Assembly (NCBI GenBank): GCA_045599645.1
Contig: JAZRWI010000112.1
Location: 1 to 64,000 of the forward strand
Direction: 5' to 3'
From: RUG334 sp045599645
GTDB lineage: Bacteria; Muiribacteriota; Ozemobacteria; Ozemobacterales; Ozemobacteraceae
DNA length: 64,000 nucleotides
A model generated the notes under the pieces. The model had not been told where the DNA came from, did no database searches, and saw only the letters and a program-made list of their open reading frames with translations. This document shows, in pieces, positions 46,532 through 55,347 of this stretch; position 1 is the first letter of the stretch, and each line of letters starts with the position of its first letter. The position numbers and the translations under genes are program-made.

Positions 46532-46666
46532 ATGGTTTCAAAACTTATAGCCAATTTTGAAAAGAACTTAAAACTTATAGAAAACATACCTATGCCGCCC
46601 AAGACCCTAGATAAGCAATACAGCCTAATGAGCAAACGAATCAATCACCTTAAAAGTATATATTGA
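46532..46666 (+). other. Possible 44-residue reading frame, perhaps a gene remnant
   Basis: It begins MVSKLIANFEKNLKLIEN and ends INHLKSIY. The peptide is helical and charged and reads like the end of a larger protein. It has no ribosome site and no known family. Reported because it lies in the 699-base gap 46231-46929 with other remnants. Confidence 0.3.
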
Positions 46667-46808
46667 TTCCATCTGTTTTCAGCTGGTTTTCATTCCAAGG
46701 AAAAATTCAAAACGCCCTGCCCTATTTGTCGAACTTAAGTATAACAAAAATACAGATTCCGCCATTAGGCAGATTCAAGAAAAGCATATAATTGTCTAAT
46801 TAAAAAAT

Positions 46809-46906
46809 TTGACCTAAGCCGAACGGCTAAATTATAATATATCTATTAAATTTAAGCCGTTCGCCTAAATATTGGTATATACAATCAAATTTCGCCGAAC
46901 GACTAA
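46809..46906 (+). promoter_or_regulatory. hipBA promoter with three operator-like repeats
   Basis: -35 TTGACC (46809-46814), 18-base spacer, -10 TATAAT (46833-46838). The spacer is filled by the inverted repeat TAAGCCGAACGGCTAA (46815-46830). Related sites lie at 46852-46869 and 46891-46906. All share the core CGTTCG (or CGAACG) with AG/CT flanks. They are the natural targets of the HipB-like repressor. Confidence 0.8.
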
Positions 46907-46929
46907 TACTCGGTTTCAGGAGAAATCCC

Positions 46930-47148
46930 ATGAAAATAACTGATGCAACCTCCTTAGGAAACGCCATTCGCGCACGAAGAAAAAAACTTAAATATACTCA
47001 GGGCTATATTTCCGAAATTACAGGTCTTAGCATAAGTTTTTTATCTGATCTTGAAAACGGGAAACAAACTGCTGAAATCGGCAAAACAATCGAAGTAATC
47101 AATCTTCTCGGGTTGGATATTTTAGTAGAGGCAAGGGAAGATGAGTAA
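46930..47148 (+). CDS. hipB: HipB-like HTH repressor/antitoxin
   Basis: 72 residues, essentially one Xre/Cro helix-turn-helix: IRARRKKLKYTQGYISEITG, SISFLSDLENGKQTAEIGK, then VINLLGLDILVEA. HipB represses its operon and neutralises HipA. AGGAG lies 8 bases before ATG 46930. The stop overlaps the hipA start by eight bases. Confidence 0.9.
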   Translation: MKITDATSLGNAIRARRKKLKYTQGYISEITGLSISFLSDLENGKQTAEIGKTIEVINLLGLDILVEAREDE

Positions 47149-48433
47149 TATTTCTTTAACGGTTCAGATTGAAATAAACGGAATGATGACAAAAGTTGGT
47201 TCAATTACAGGTACCAGCTATAAAGATGCTGTGTTTGCATACGATGAATCATATACAACTGATAAAAATCATCGTCCAATCTCCATCAGCCTTCCTTTCT
47301 CAAAGCAGGCTTTTACTTCAGATGCAACCAGAAATTATTTTGAGGGACTCTTACCTGAAGGTTTTACCCGTAAAAGCATAGCAGAATCCATACATACAGA
47401 CTTAGATGACTATATTTCAATTTTAAAAGAACTTGGTCGCGAATGTCTTGGTGCTATTCAAATTATGGACGAATCCAATCAGACAACAGAAGAGAACTAC
47501 AAAAAACTTACCCCAAAAGAAGTAAAGGCTTTGGCCGAAGAAGGTGCAAGTCTTGCGGTAAATCTTGTAATAGAGTCTCATCTCTCGCTTACAGGTGCTT
47601 CTGGGAAAACGGGTCTATACTATGATGAAAAAAAGAGGAAATGGTATCAACCGATAGGTTCTGCTCCTAGTAACTATATTGTAAAACAAAGTCATGTCCG
47701 GTTAAGCAACATTGTTGTAAATGAACAACTCTGTCTTCTAACAGCCAAGAAACTTGGAATAGAAATACCAGACAGCTTCATCATCCAGACAAGGAAAAAT
47801 AAAAGTAAAGACGCAGACATCTTATTTGCGACAAAAAGATTTGATAGATATGTTGACCGTGATTCAAGAGAATTGAACACTTTACCGATTCCTTACAGGC
47901 TCCATCAGGAGGATTTTGCACAGGCTCTTGGAATAAATTCTTCTAATAAATACGAAAAAGACGGTAAGCATTATTTAAAACAGATGTTCAATATCATCCG
48001 TTCATATTCCGCAAATCCTATCGAAGACCAATTTAAACTATGGCGAATTACAGTATTCAATTTTCTTATTGGCAATACTGACAATCACATAAAAAACTAT
48101 TCACTTCTATATAGTAAAGATTTGCGAACTTTACGGCTTGCACCATGTTATGATGTAGTAAGTACCAAAGTTTATAAAAATGATATAAATGAAATGTCTC
48201 TTAGTATTAATGAAAAATTAAACATGGATGAAGTTACACGAGCGGACTTTGAACTTGAGGCAAAATCAGTTGGCCTTGGTGCTAAGTTTGCCATGAACAT
48301 TTTTGATGAAGTCCAGAATGGACTGCTGGAAGCATTACAGGCAAGCGTAAGAGAACTGGAAGAAAAAGGTTTTACTCAAGCAGGTAATATCGCTAATAAA
48401 ATTGAAAAAAATTTTAAACACAGAAAATCATAA
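47141..48433 (+). CDS. hipA: HipA-like Ser/Thr kinase toxin
   Basis: 430 residues. The N-terminal domain (about 10-110) is the HipA couple domain (YFEGLLPEG). The kinase has the P-loop TGASGKTG (151-158), catalytic Asp314 in LIGNTDNHIKNYS, and the metal-binding CYDVVS (Asp338). All look intact. HipA-family kinases phosphorylate translation targets such as glutamyl-tRNA synthetase and slow growth; the target here is unknown. It is translated coupled to hipB. Confidence 0.92.
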   Translation: MSNISLTVQIEINGMMTKVGSITGTSYKDAVFAYDESYTTDKNHRPISISLPFSKQAFTSDATRNYFEGLLPEGFTRKSIAESIHTDLDDYISILKELGRECLGAIQIMDESNQTTEENYKKLTPKEVKALAEEGASLAVNLVIESHLSLTGASGKTGLYYDEKKRKWYQPIGSAPSNYIVKQSHVRLSNIVVNEQLCLLTAKKLGIEIPDSFIIQTRKNKSKDADILFATKRFDRYVDRDSRELNTLPIPYRLHQEDFAQALGINSSNKYEKDGKHYLKQMFNIIRSYSANPIEDQFKLWRITVFNFLIGNTDNHIKNYSLLYSKDLRTLRLAPCYDVVSTKVYKNDINEMSLSINEKLNMDEVTRADFELEAKSVGLGAKFAMNIFDEVQNGLLEALQASVRELEEKGFTQAGNIANKIEKNFKHRKS

Positions 48434-48447
48434 AAATGCTACCAGTA

Positions 48448-48499
48448 TAAAATAATGCAATTCTTTATTCGGCATATTCCCTCACAGAAGTATCTGAAT
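48448..48499. repeat. 52-base exact copy of the toxin/antitoxin junction at 60720-60771
   Basis: The sequence is identical to the end of the Panacea antitoxin gene and the start of its toxin gene. It has been left between hipA and a truncated PIN toxin gene. The copy ends within about 10 bases of the PIN stop. Confidence 0.9.
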
Positions 48500-48506
48500 G
48501 AATGAT

Positions 48507-48848
48507 TTAACTAACATCAGAAACAAGAACATTTGTATCGATTACAGCATAATATGCCATACTATTTTGTTTTTTTCTCACCATTTCTATTTCTGCGTTG
48601 ATTTCTTCCAAGCCCATGTCACTTATGCCATTTTTCGCAGCTAACATGCTTGCAGCTTTCATGGCCGCCAAACCCTTGTTTCCTTTTTGCTGTAACTGTA
48701 ATGGAAAAGGAACCCCATTGTCATGAACCAATCGCACAACGCATATACGCATATATGTTGGCAAATCCATTCCTAACTGTTCACAAATGCTCATCGCCTT
48801 CGCTTTTAAAGAATCATCCATTCGAAATTGAACAAAAGAACTAGGCAT
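48507..48848 (-). CDS. RelB/DinJ-type antitoxin running in frame into a truncated PIN toxin
   Basis: 113 residues. The first ~80 are a RelB/DinJ antitoxin with the ribbon-helix-helix SFVQFRMDDSLKAKAMSICEQ... pattern and a helical tail. At 48560 an ATG begins the typical PIN-domain start MAYYAVIDTNVLVS, which is cut after 17 residues. A PIN toxin would need about 130 residues, so the toxin is lost. There is no stop between antitoxin and PIN fragment. GGAGG lies 5 bases upstream of 48848. Nothing is recognised in the 296 bases to its right. Confidence 0.8.
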   Translation of the reverse strand: MPSSFVQFRMDDSLKAKAMSICEQLGMDLPTYMRICVVRLVHDNGVPFPLQLQQKGNKGLAAMKAASMLAAKNGISDMGLEEINAEIEMVRKKQNSMAYYAVIDTNVLVSDVS

Positions 48849-49144
48849 ATTCACCTCCAAACTATACCTAATATAATTATAACATTTTACAATCAAAAGT
48901 AATCATTTGATTACATATTTTTTTTAACTCCGTAACTTACAGCAAAATATCTTTAAATTATGCTTAATTTCAAATTCAGCCACTTTTAAAGAAACGACAA
49001 TATTACTTTTGTTAAATGTGTCATTAGCATTTCCTGCAGCACATATTGTCTGCTTTCTTGTATCATTCAATACTCACCACGGCTTGGTTAATTTATCGTT
49101 TATGTCTTGTCGTGAAAGCACTTTTGAAGAAAGTTTCTAAAAAG

Positions 49145-51889
49145 CTATTGCCAACCTTTCAACAATTTTGCCAATTTTTCTTGTTTATCAAGAACAACTG
49201 CGCATTTATCCCAGTCTTCGGTAACAGGCGGCACAGATTCATATTTTAGAGCAAAAGCATTCTGTTTTGGTAAAGAATTAATTTTATTGCGCGCCTCAGC
49301 TTCGTTGTTTAAAGCAATATCAATCCAAACATCTTCTAGAGTATCTGGTATTTGTCCAAACATATTGAATATATCGTTCAAACGACTTGATAACGCTTGA
49401 TGAACTTTATCTTCTACAGAATCTTTATATCTCATGTTAAATATTCTTATAGTATTACTTAATTGCCCTATTCTCTGAATACGACCTTTTCTCTGTTCCA
49501 ATCTTGTAGGATTCCAAGGTAAGTCCAAATTTATCAAAGTTGATAAAGTTTGTAGGTTTAAACCTTCACTTGCAGCATCAGTACCAACAAGTATTTTTAT
49601 TTCATGATTTCTTACAGAGTCTTTTAAATCATCTTTTAACTTCTTTTCAAAAATGCCATTTACGAACACCCCAGATTTATCGCCACCAGCATATAAACCA
49701 ACTCTACAATCAGCAATATCTTTTGATAATGTTTCTGCAATATAACGAGCACTATCATAATATTGCGAGAAAATAATACAACCCCTATCTTTCCATGGCG
49801 TATTATCTTCTGTTATACCATTCAACAAAATATCCAATACTTTTGCATACTTTGGATCTTTATCTTTATTTAAGCTTAATACTTTTACTAAGTCCTCAAG
49901 ACATTCAATTTCATCCGGAGTCAAGTTCTTGATTTCGCTTTGTTCTTCGTCTGTTTCATCATCTTCAAATTCAGTATCAAATTCATCCAAAAGAATTTGC
50001 CTACCTTCTTCTGTCCAGGCTAGCATTTTTTTGGCTGTGTTTTCTCCAGCAAGAATAGTACTACCAATACGTCTAAGCATAAGAGTAGACATAAATCCAC
50101 CAGCCTTAACTCTTTTGGACAATAACTTACAAAACTCTTCTGCTTTTTCGTAACCTTGTCGGCAATAACCTTCCAAAGCAATGGCATCGTCATTGTTTTC
50201 ACCGAATAATTTAACTTCAATTTTTTGTAAATAAGGTAAACCAGTCTTAGGATTAATGCTATTTTCCAAAAATTCTCTAGTTCGTCTTACAATATGTCTT
50301 ATATAGGGATTATATTTTTTTACAAATTCATCTGTTATATACAAATCCCTTAGTGAATTCCGGATAGACATTCTGCAATCATTGAATAATGCAGCAGGTA
50401 AGACAAAATCATTATCACTTAAATCCAATTTATCACGCAAAGTTTTTATCTTAAATGATGTCTGGGTTTTATCTGGAAATGGATTTCTCATAATGTCCCA
50501 CATCGTGACTTCACTTTCGGGAACAGGCTCTTTGCCACACACAATATCCAACATATGTTGGGGTTTTGTATTCCATTCGCTGTAAATATCTCCAAATACT
50601 TTCTCATTAGGCAATGCCAATGCGTGTAACAAGTCATAAGCCTCAATGGTATTTACTTGCACAGGCGTAGCTGTGGCAAGAAGCATACTCTTAGTTTTCA
50701 TGCTTATTTCATTTAAAAAACGTAATAAGAAATTGCAATCCGCTTTATGATTATCAGGATCGCTGCTAGGATTTCTCCTTCTGGCCCTATGGCTTTCATC
50801 ACATATAACACATTCATATTCTTGTTGTAGAAGTAAAGCAGATGCTTCTGTTCTACGTGCAACCAGACCTTGCGATACAATGCCTATTCTTCTAGGACAT
50901 CTATGAATTGACTTTATTGATTCTGCCGGATAAAAATAACCTGATTCGTCTTGCCAACCTCTACCAGTCCAAACAGCACTTGGCATATCTAACAAATTTT
51001 TCATTTCATCCTGCCATTGAAAAACCAGAGTTTTTGGTACAATTATTAAAATTGGTTTTTCTCCATATACGGCCATTAACTTTGCCGACATAGCAAGTTG
51101 AATAGTTTTACCAAGACCTACCTGGTCCGCCAACAAAAATCTAGCTCCACCTTCTTTTTGATGTTCTTTGAATGCAAGCTCTACAAAATATTTCTGATGA
51201 TCCCAAAGTCCGAATTCTTTTCGAAAAACAGGTTCTTCAACAGCAATGGCAGGTATCTCAACCTCTTTTTCATTACGCCACTTTTCAAGGGGTATTATTA
51301 CTCTTCTGGAAATTCTATCAATATCATCAATAATAGAATCGCTTAATGGTTTAGCATATTTATTATTCCAAAAGAAATCAAATTCGTCTTGAACCCAGTT
51401 TATAGCCTCAATTGAGTCATCTTCCCATATCATTTCATAATTCAGTTTAAAAGCACTTTTTGTTTCGTTTATACTACCAATAAAACAGGTTTTAGAATCA
51501 TCCTTGTATGTTATTATCCCAGCTTTTCCGTGCATTAAGCCATATATTTCGTCAGGTATTACTCTTATTTGCATTTTACCGCTTTTCAACAAACGATATA
51601 AACGAGCAAGTCTTTGAGAACTTTGTGGTGTCGAATATTCTTCTTCTGGTTTAAATCCACACCATTCCTGTTTTATTCGCTGAGCCACTTCAATATCTTC
51701 TTTTGCCAAGCCGGAATTACATATTATGCGAATATTACCTTCTATAGACTCAATGCTTTCTCCTGCTACTTCCAATATTGAAGAACAGAAGTAACCAGCA
51801 ATTCTATCGTATTTTTTGGCACCAACTAATTTTTTATTTAGAAAAGCCTCATCTAGCTTTTGTAATCTTGATGAATAACGTTTAATCAC
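49145..51889 (-). CDS. PLD-nuclease / SNF2 helicase of the DUF499-DUF1156 cassette
   Basis: 914 residues. The N-terminus (about 1-180) is phospholipase D-like with one HxK motif (His120, Lys122) and Asn141, the pattern of PLD-fold nucleases that work as dimers. From about 225 comes a SNF2/DEAD-like helicase: Walker A GLGKT (258-262), DESH (364-367), and a C-terminal lobe with TDAASEGLNLQTL and RLEQRKGRIQRIGQ. The DNA-translocating engine plus nuclease is fitting for a restriction effector. GTG start with GGAGG 6 bases upstream. It is last in the four-gene operon, 19 bases after the methylase. Confidence 0.92.
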   Translation of the reverse strand: MIKRYSSRLQKLDEAFLNKKLVGAKKYDRIAGYFCSSILEVAGESIESIEGNIRIICNSGLAKEDIEVAQRIKQEWCGFKPEEEYSTPQSSQRLARLYRLLKSGKMQIRVIPDEIYGLMHGKAGIITYKDDSKTCFIGSINETKSAFKLNYEMIWEDDSIEAINWVQDEFDFFWNNKYAKPLSDSIIDDIDRISRRVIIPLEKWRNEKEVEIPAIAVEEPVFRKEFGLWDHQKYFVELAFKEHQKEGGARFLLADQVGLGKTIQLAMSAKLMAVYGEKPILIIVPKTLVFQWQDEMKNLLDMPSAVWTGRGWQDESGYFYPAESIKSIHRCPRRIGIVSQGLVARRTEASALLLQQEYECVICDESHRARRRNPSSDPDNHKADCNFLLRFLNEISMKTKSMLLATATPVQVNTIEAYDLLHALALPNEKVFGDIYSEWNTKPQHMLDIVCGKEPVPESEVTMWDIMRNPFPDKTQTSFKIKTLRDKLDLSDNDFVLPAALFNDCRMSIRNSLRDLYITDEFVKKYNPYIRHIVRRTREFLENSINPKTGLPYLQKIEVKLFGENNDDAIALEGYCRQGYEKAEEFCKLLSKRVKAGGFMSTLMLRRIGSTILAGENTAKKMLAWTEEGRQILLDEFDTEFEDDETDEEQSEIKNLTPDEIECLEDLVKVLSLNKDKDPKYAKVLDILLNGITEDNTPWKDRGCIIFSQYYDSARYIAETLSKDIADCRVGLYAGGDKSGVFVNGIFEKKLKDDLKDSVRNHEIKILVGTDAASEGLNLQTLSTLINLDLPWNPTRLEQRKGRIQRIGQLSNTIRIFNMRYKDSVEDKVHQALSSRLNDIFNMFGQIPDTLEDVWIDIALNNEAEARNKINSLPKQNAFALKYESVPPVTEDWDKCAVVLDKQEKLAKLLKGWQ

Positions 51890-51908
51890 AACTAACCTCC
51901 AATAATTC

Positions 51909-54803
51909 TTATATACTATCGTGAGTTACCATAGACAGCAGCATTTCTGCCATTTCACCGCATTCTGCCCAATGTGACTTCATATTATCAATGTCTTTTA
52001 CGTCACAAAGGAAAGCCAAAATCTGCTTTATCATTTCTCGCTTTTCCCAATAGCTTAAACCTATTTCGCTTTTTATATAATTCAATGCTGTAGCAGGTTT
52101 ATTATCGTCTTTTATACCAGCATAAATGCCTGCAAAAACAATTCTTGTTATTGATTTTTCAAAATCAGGTATTTCATTTATTGTTCTGGCACCTAATTCA
52201 TAAGGAGTCTTCAACCTAGCAGTATTTGCCTTTTCGCTAGCCATTAACTGAGAATAGCCACCGATAGAAAAACCACGTGCAAATTCCTGATAAGTACTTA
52301 TTTGGTAATCGCCATGCTTTTCTGATTCCAAACCTTTAATATAGAATTTTTCAGAATTTGTTAGTTCCTTCCAAAGTAAACTTTCAAAATTTATAGGAAT
52401 AACACAGTCATAAGCAATTTTCTTTGCATTTTCAATAATGGAAACAATCTTACTTCCAGCTGGATTCTTTATAGCCTGATTTAATTCAAAATCCAAATCA
52501 AGGTCTTCTATTGAAGAATAAGAAGTCAAAACTTTTAAAGAAGCCGCATAAGCAGCCAATACATAATCTGGGTCAGAAAAATTGGGTTCTTCTTTATCAT
52601 CTAATTTCTGCATGCTATCAATTTGATTCTTTACTTCCGACCTTATATCAGCATTTATTTCATCCAAGAAAGCACAATCACTACCTGTCTGTTTTCTTAA
52701 TACAAGCAATACAGTGCCTTTTACATAATTGCCTTTTTTAAGACCCGAAGCATCTGTTTCCGTTGCTATATTCCATGCTGCAGTAACCTTTAAACCTGCT
52801 TTCCACATTATAACCGCTAATTGTGCCCAAACGGCAGGGTCACTATGAGTAAACATAACAACTTGCATACCGTCATCAGGCATGTGTTTTGCAAGATTAG
52901 AATAAATTTCAATCATTGCATGAGAAAAATTATCATCACCTTTTATTGCCAAAATTCTCTTGCTATCAGTATACCATTCCGGGAAAGCCTTTTTTAGTAA
53001 TTCTTTGTCCCAAGCTAGAAAATATTCAGACAATTCATGATAATTAACTGCATCTGCATAAGGTGGATCCGTAACCCAAAAATCGCAATTATTATCTATA
53101 TTTCTTGCATCAATTAGTTCTACCTCGCTAAATTTATTAGTATTATAACAATTTACTGACCAATTCCAAACTTCCCTTAGCATATAAAAACTACGCTCAC
53201 CCCAATTAACCATGGGATTTAAAGCTTGATTGTAAAAAGTATTTGTCGAAATATCAACTGATGCAGCCCAGCTGCAGAGCTTTGAAGCAAAATCAGAACA
53301 TTTATTTAAACCAAGTGCCCCAACTACAATAAACTTGGGGTCATCTGAATTTAAAATATATTTATTTAATAAGCTTAAATAAAGCAAATGTCTTGCCCCA
53401 AACAATTGATGCCAATACTTCCAACCTCGTTCTCTGATAATCTGATCTGTATTATAACCACTTTCAATGCAAGAACTTGGAATGAGACCATCAAATTGCC
53501 AATCCTTCAAATTATCAGCAACAATACTCCTTATTTTTTCCTCATTCCTCAAATCAAATTCATCTGGTTTTTTATAATATCTACTTTTATCGTTTCGTAA
53601 ATATCTTATCGCGTATAACCGTTCAGTGAATACATCATCATTCGAATAACAATATTCTTTTTGATCTAGTTTTCTAATACCACTAATTATCTGACCATTT
53701 TCGTCCCACTTATCACCACGAATTTTATTAATGGGTGTCGTTTTTCCACAATTTGGACAAAATACAATACCTTTGAAAAAGGTATGATTGTTCTCTGCTT
53801 TTTTAAAAGCCATTTCACTCACATTGGACAAAATTTCAATATCAAAACAATTTTTATTCTCATTCTTTTTCAATTCAAGAACAACTCTACCTGCTCTTTT
53901 ACCTACCACAAAAGAAGATAATAACGGTATCTTTACTCCACATTCGGGGCAAATTGTTTCATTACAAAATAAATAGCCTAAAGCTTGATGACCTTCATTA
54001 CTTAAATCTATTCCCAACTCTTTTATATCTTTTTCAACTTTTGAATAAATATCATTTTGAAAATAATGTATTTTATCTAATTCTTTATTAGAAACACCAC
54101 ATACATTTATGCTAGCCCAAGTAAGTAAACCTGCTATAGGATTTAAATCACTAGCCAAAGATTGACACCCAATTCTCGCAGCTTCAAAAGGTATTGAGCC
54201 ACCACCACAAAAACAATCACCAACTTTTACAGTATGACCAAATCTTTTTATAGATAATTCTTCAACTAATTCGGGCAATGAATGTGCGCTAGTATGCAAA
54301 TGTTGGTTAACTTCGTTCCAGGTTTGTTCACTTAAATTGTTGAGATGTTCAGGCCTCATGCACATTGCTAACTTATCATCTATAGATAATGTTTCAAAGC
54401 AACTCTTTTCTATGTCTGTTCTTGGTGAATCTTTTTCTAATTTAACCTTACCTTTTTCATCAACCTTAAAAAACTTAAGATATTGATTAGACAACTTTTT
54501 ATTGCTACGAACTATTTCATAAAGCTCTTTGAGAGTAAAATTCTTTTCCTTACGTAGCCAAAGTCCTTCTTTATCCATTGAAAGCAACTTTTGAAAGATT
54601 TCCATATCTTTCTTTGGATTATCAGAAGAAGGCATTAAGCAACCTAATATTGCGGCTCTTACCAGAATAAGAGGCTTTCTTCCCCACCAACGTCCCATTC
54701 CTGTTAATGTTTGACTTTGAACAGCTTTTCTTTCTTTATAGCTTTCTTTGCTTATTTTACTCACTGGAAATTGTTTTTCTATGAATGATATCTGATTATT
54801 CAT
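51909..54803 (-). CDS. DUF1156-domain adenine-specific DNA methylase
   Basis: 964 residues. It begins with the DUF1156 region (GRWWGRKPLILVRAAILG). SAM-binding motif VGDCFCGGGSIPFEAA (195-210) and catalytic DPPY (579-582) give an N6-adenine methyltransferase. Zinc knuckles CPECG (285-289) and CPNCG (349-353) lie between. The family (COG1743) includes PglXI of BREX type 3. It should mark host DNA so the system does not attack it. The start overlaps the DUF3780 stop by eight bases. Confidence 0.92.
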   Translation of the reverse strand: MNNQISFIEKQFPVSKISKESYKERKAVQSQTLTGMGRWWGRKPLILVRAAILGCLMPSSDNPKKDMEIFQKLLSMDKEGLWLRKEKNFTLKELYEIVRSNKKLSNQYLKFFKVDEKGKVKLEKDSPRTDIEKSCFETLSIDDKLAMCMRPEHLNNLSEQTWNEVNQHLHTSAHSLPELVEELSIKRFGHTVKVGDCFCGGGSIPFEAARIGCQSLASDLNPIAGLLTWASINVCGVSNKELDKIHYFQNDIYSKVEKDIKELGIDLSNEGHQALGYLFCNETICPECGVKIPLLSSFVVGKRAGRVVLELKKNENKNCFDIEILSNVSEMAFKKAENNHTFFKGIVFCPNCGKTTPINKIRGDKWDENGQIISGIRKLDQKEYCYSNDDVFTERLYAIRYLRNDKSRYYKKPDEFDLRNEEKIRSIVADNLKDWQFDGLIPSSCIESGYNTDQIIRERGWKYWHQLFGARHLLYLSLLNKYILNSDDPKFIVVGALGLNKCSDFASKLCSWAASVDISTNTFYNQALNPMVNWGERSFYMLREVWNWSVNCYNTNKFSEVELIDARNIDNNCDFWVTDPPYADAVNYHELSEYFLAWDKELLKKAFPEWYTDSKRILAIKGDDNFSHAMIEIYSNLAKHMPDDGMQVVMFTHSDPAVWAQLAVIMWKAGLKVTAAWNIATETDASGLKKGNYVKGTVLLVLRKQTGSDCAFLDEINADIRSEVKNQIDSMQKLDDKEEPNFSDPDYVLAAYAASLKVLTSYSSIEDLDLDFELNQAIKNPAGSKIVSIIENAKKIAYDCVIPINFESLLWKELTNSEKFYIKGLESEKHGDYQISTYQEFARGFSIGGYSQLMASEKANTARLKTPYELGARTINEIPDFEKSITRIVFAGIYAGIKDDNKPATALNYIKSEIGLSYWEKREMIKQILAFLCDVKDIDNMKSHWAECGEMAEMLLSMVTHDSI

Positions 54804-55347
54804 TTTTTTCTTCTCCTAAATAATCCATAAGTAGTTGATTGAACTCGTTGACAGGGTTATCACAAAGAATAAATTTCAAAGCCATCCGCCAACCTCTTTT
54901 GTTGTTGTAAATGTCACCAGTACTGGCATTTGTCATGGTGTAAAGCCACCATCGTTCTTCGGGAGTTAAACCTAGCCAGTTTCTTATAGCTACTGGTATG
55001 CCTGCAACCTCATTATTTTCAATACCCCACAAAAGAATCATCAATTCTTTTCCCATTAATTTCTCTACAGGGGTTCCACCAACAACAAATTTACCAACAA
55101 GCTTCTTTTCTGCTTTCAGCCTGCTATTAAACTCAGCAGTAACATTCTTTACAACCTTTACCCATCTTGAATAAGTTATTTTAAGCTTAAGAACATCTTT
55201 TTGTTCACTTATTTGTTGTTCACCTTCATGCTCCCAATGAAACCTTTCATAAATTTCAATATCTTTGCGCCCACCAGGATTAACAACATAAAAATGGTTT
55301 TCTGTTTCAGAAGGGTTAAAACCAAATCCAATGAATTCCTTTTTCAT
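54796..55347 (-). CDS. DUF3780 protein
   Basis: 183 residues, soluble, with a conserved core GFGFNPSETENHFYVV, LLWGIENNEVAGIPVAIRNW and LTPEERWWLYTMTNA. It matches the DUF3780 family by these features as I remember them. There is no catalytic motif I can point to. It overlaps both neighbours (four bases with DUF499, eight with DUF1156), so it is probably a stoichiometric subunit. Confidence 0.82.
   Translation of the reverse strand: MKKEFIGFGFNPSETENHFYVVNPGGRKDIEIYERFHWEHEGEQQISEQKDVLKLKITYSRWVKVVKNVTAEFNSRLKAEKKLVGKFVVGGTPVEKLMGKELMILLWGIENNEVAGIPVAIRNWLGLTPEERWWLYTMTNASTGDIYNNKRGWRMALKFILCDNPVNEFNQLLMDYLGEEKNE

Noticed and set aside
46278..46550. A 90-residue plus-strand gene
   Set aside because: It reads antisense through the EamA remnant and has no ribosome site or family-like sequence.
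48897..49144. Small gene between the antitoxin and the PLD-SNF2 gene
   Set aside because: Only a 46-codon frame without a start context on the minus strand and an antisense frame on the plus strand are present; neither resembles a known protein.
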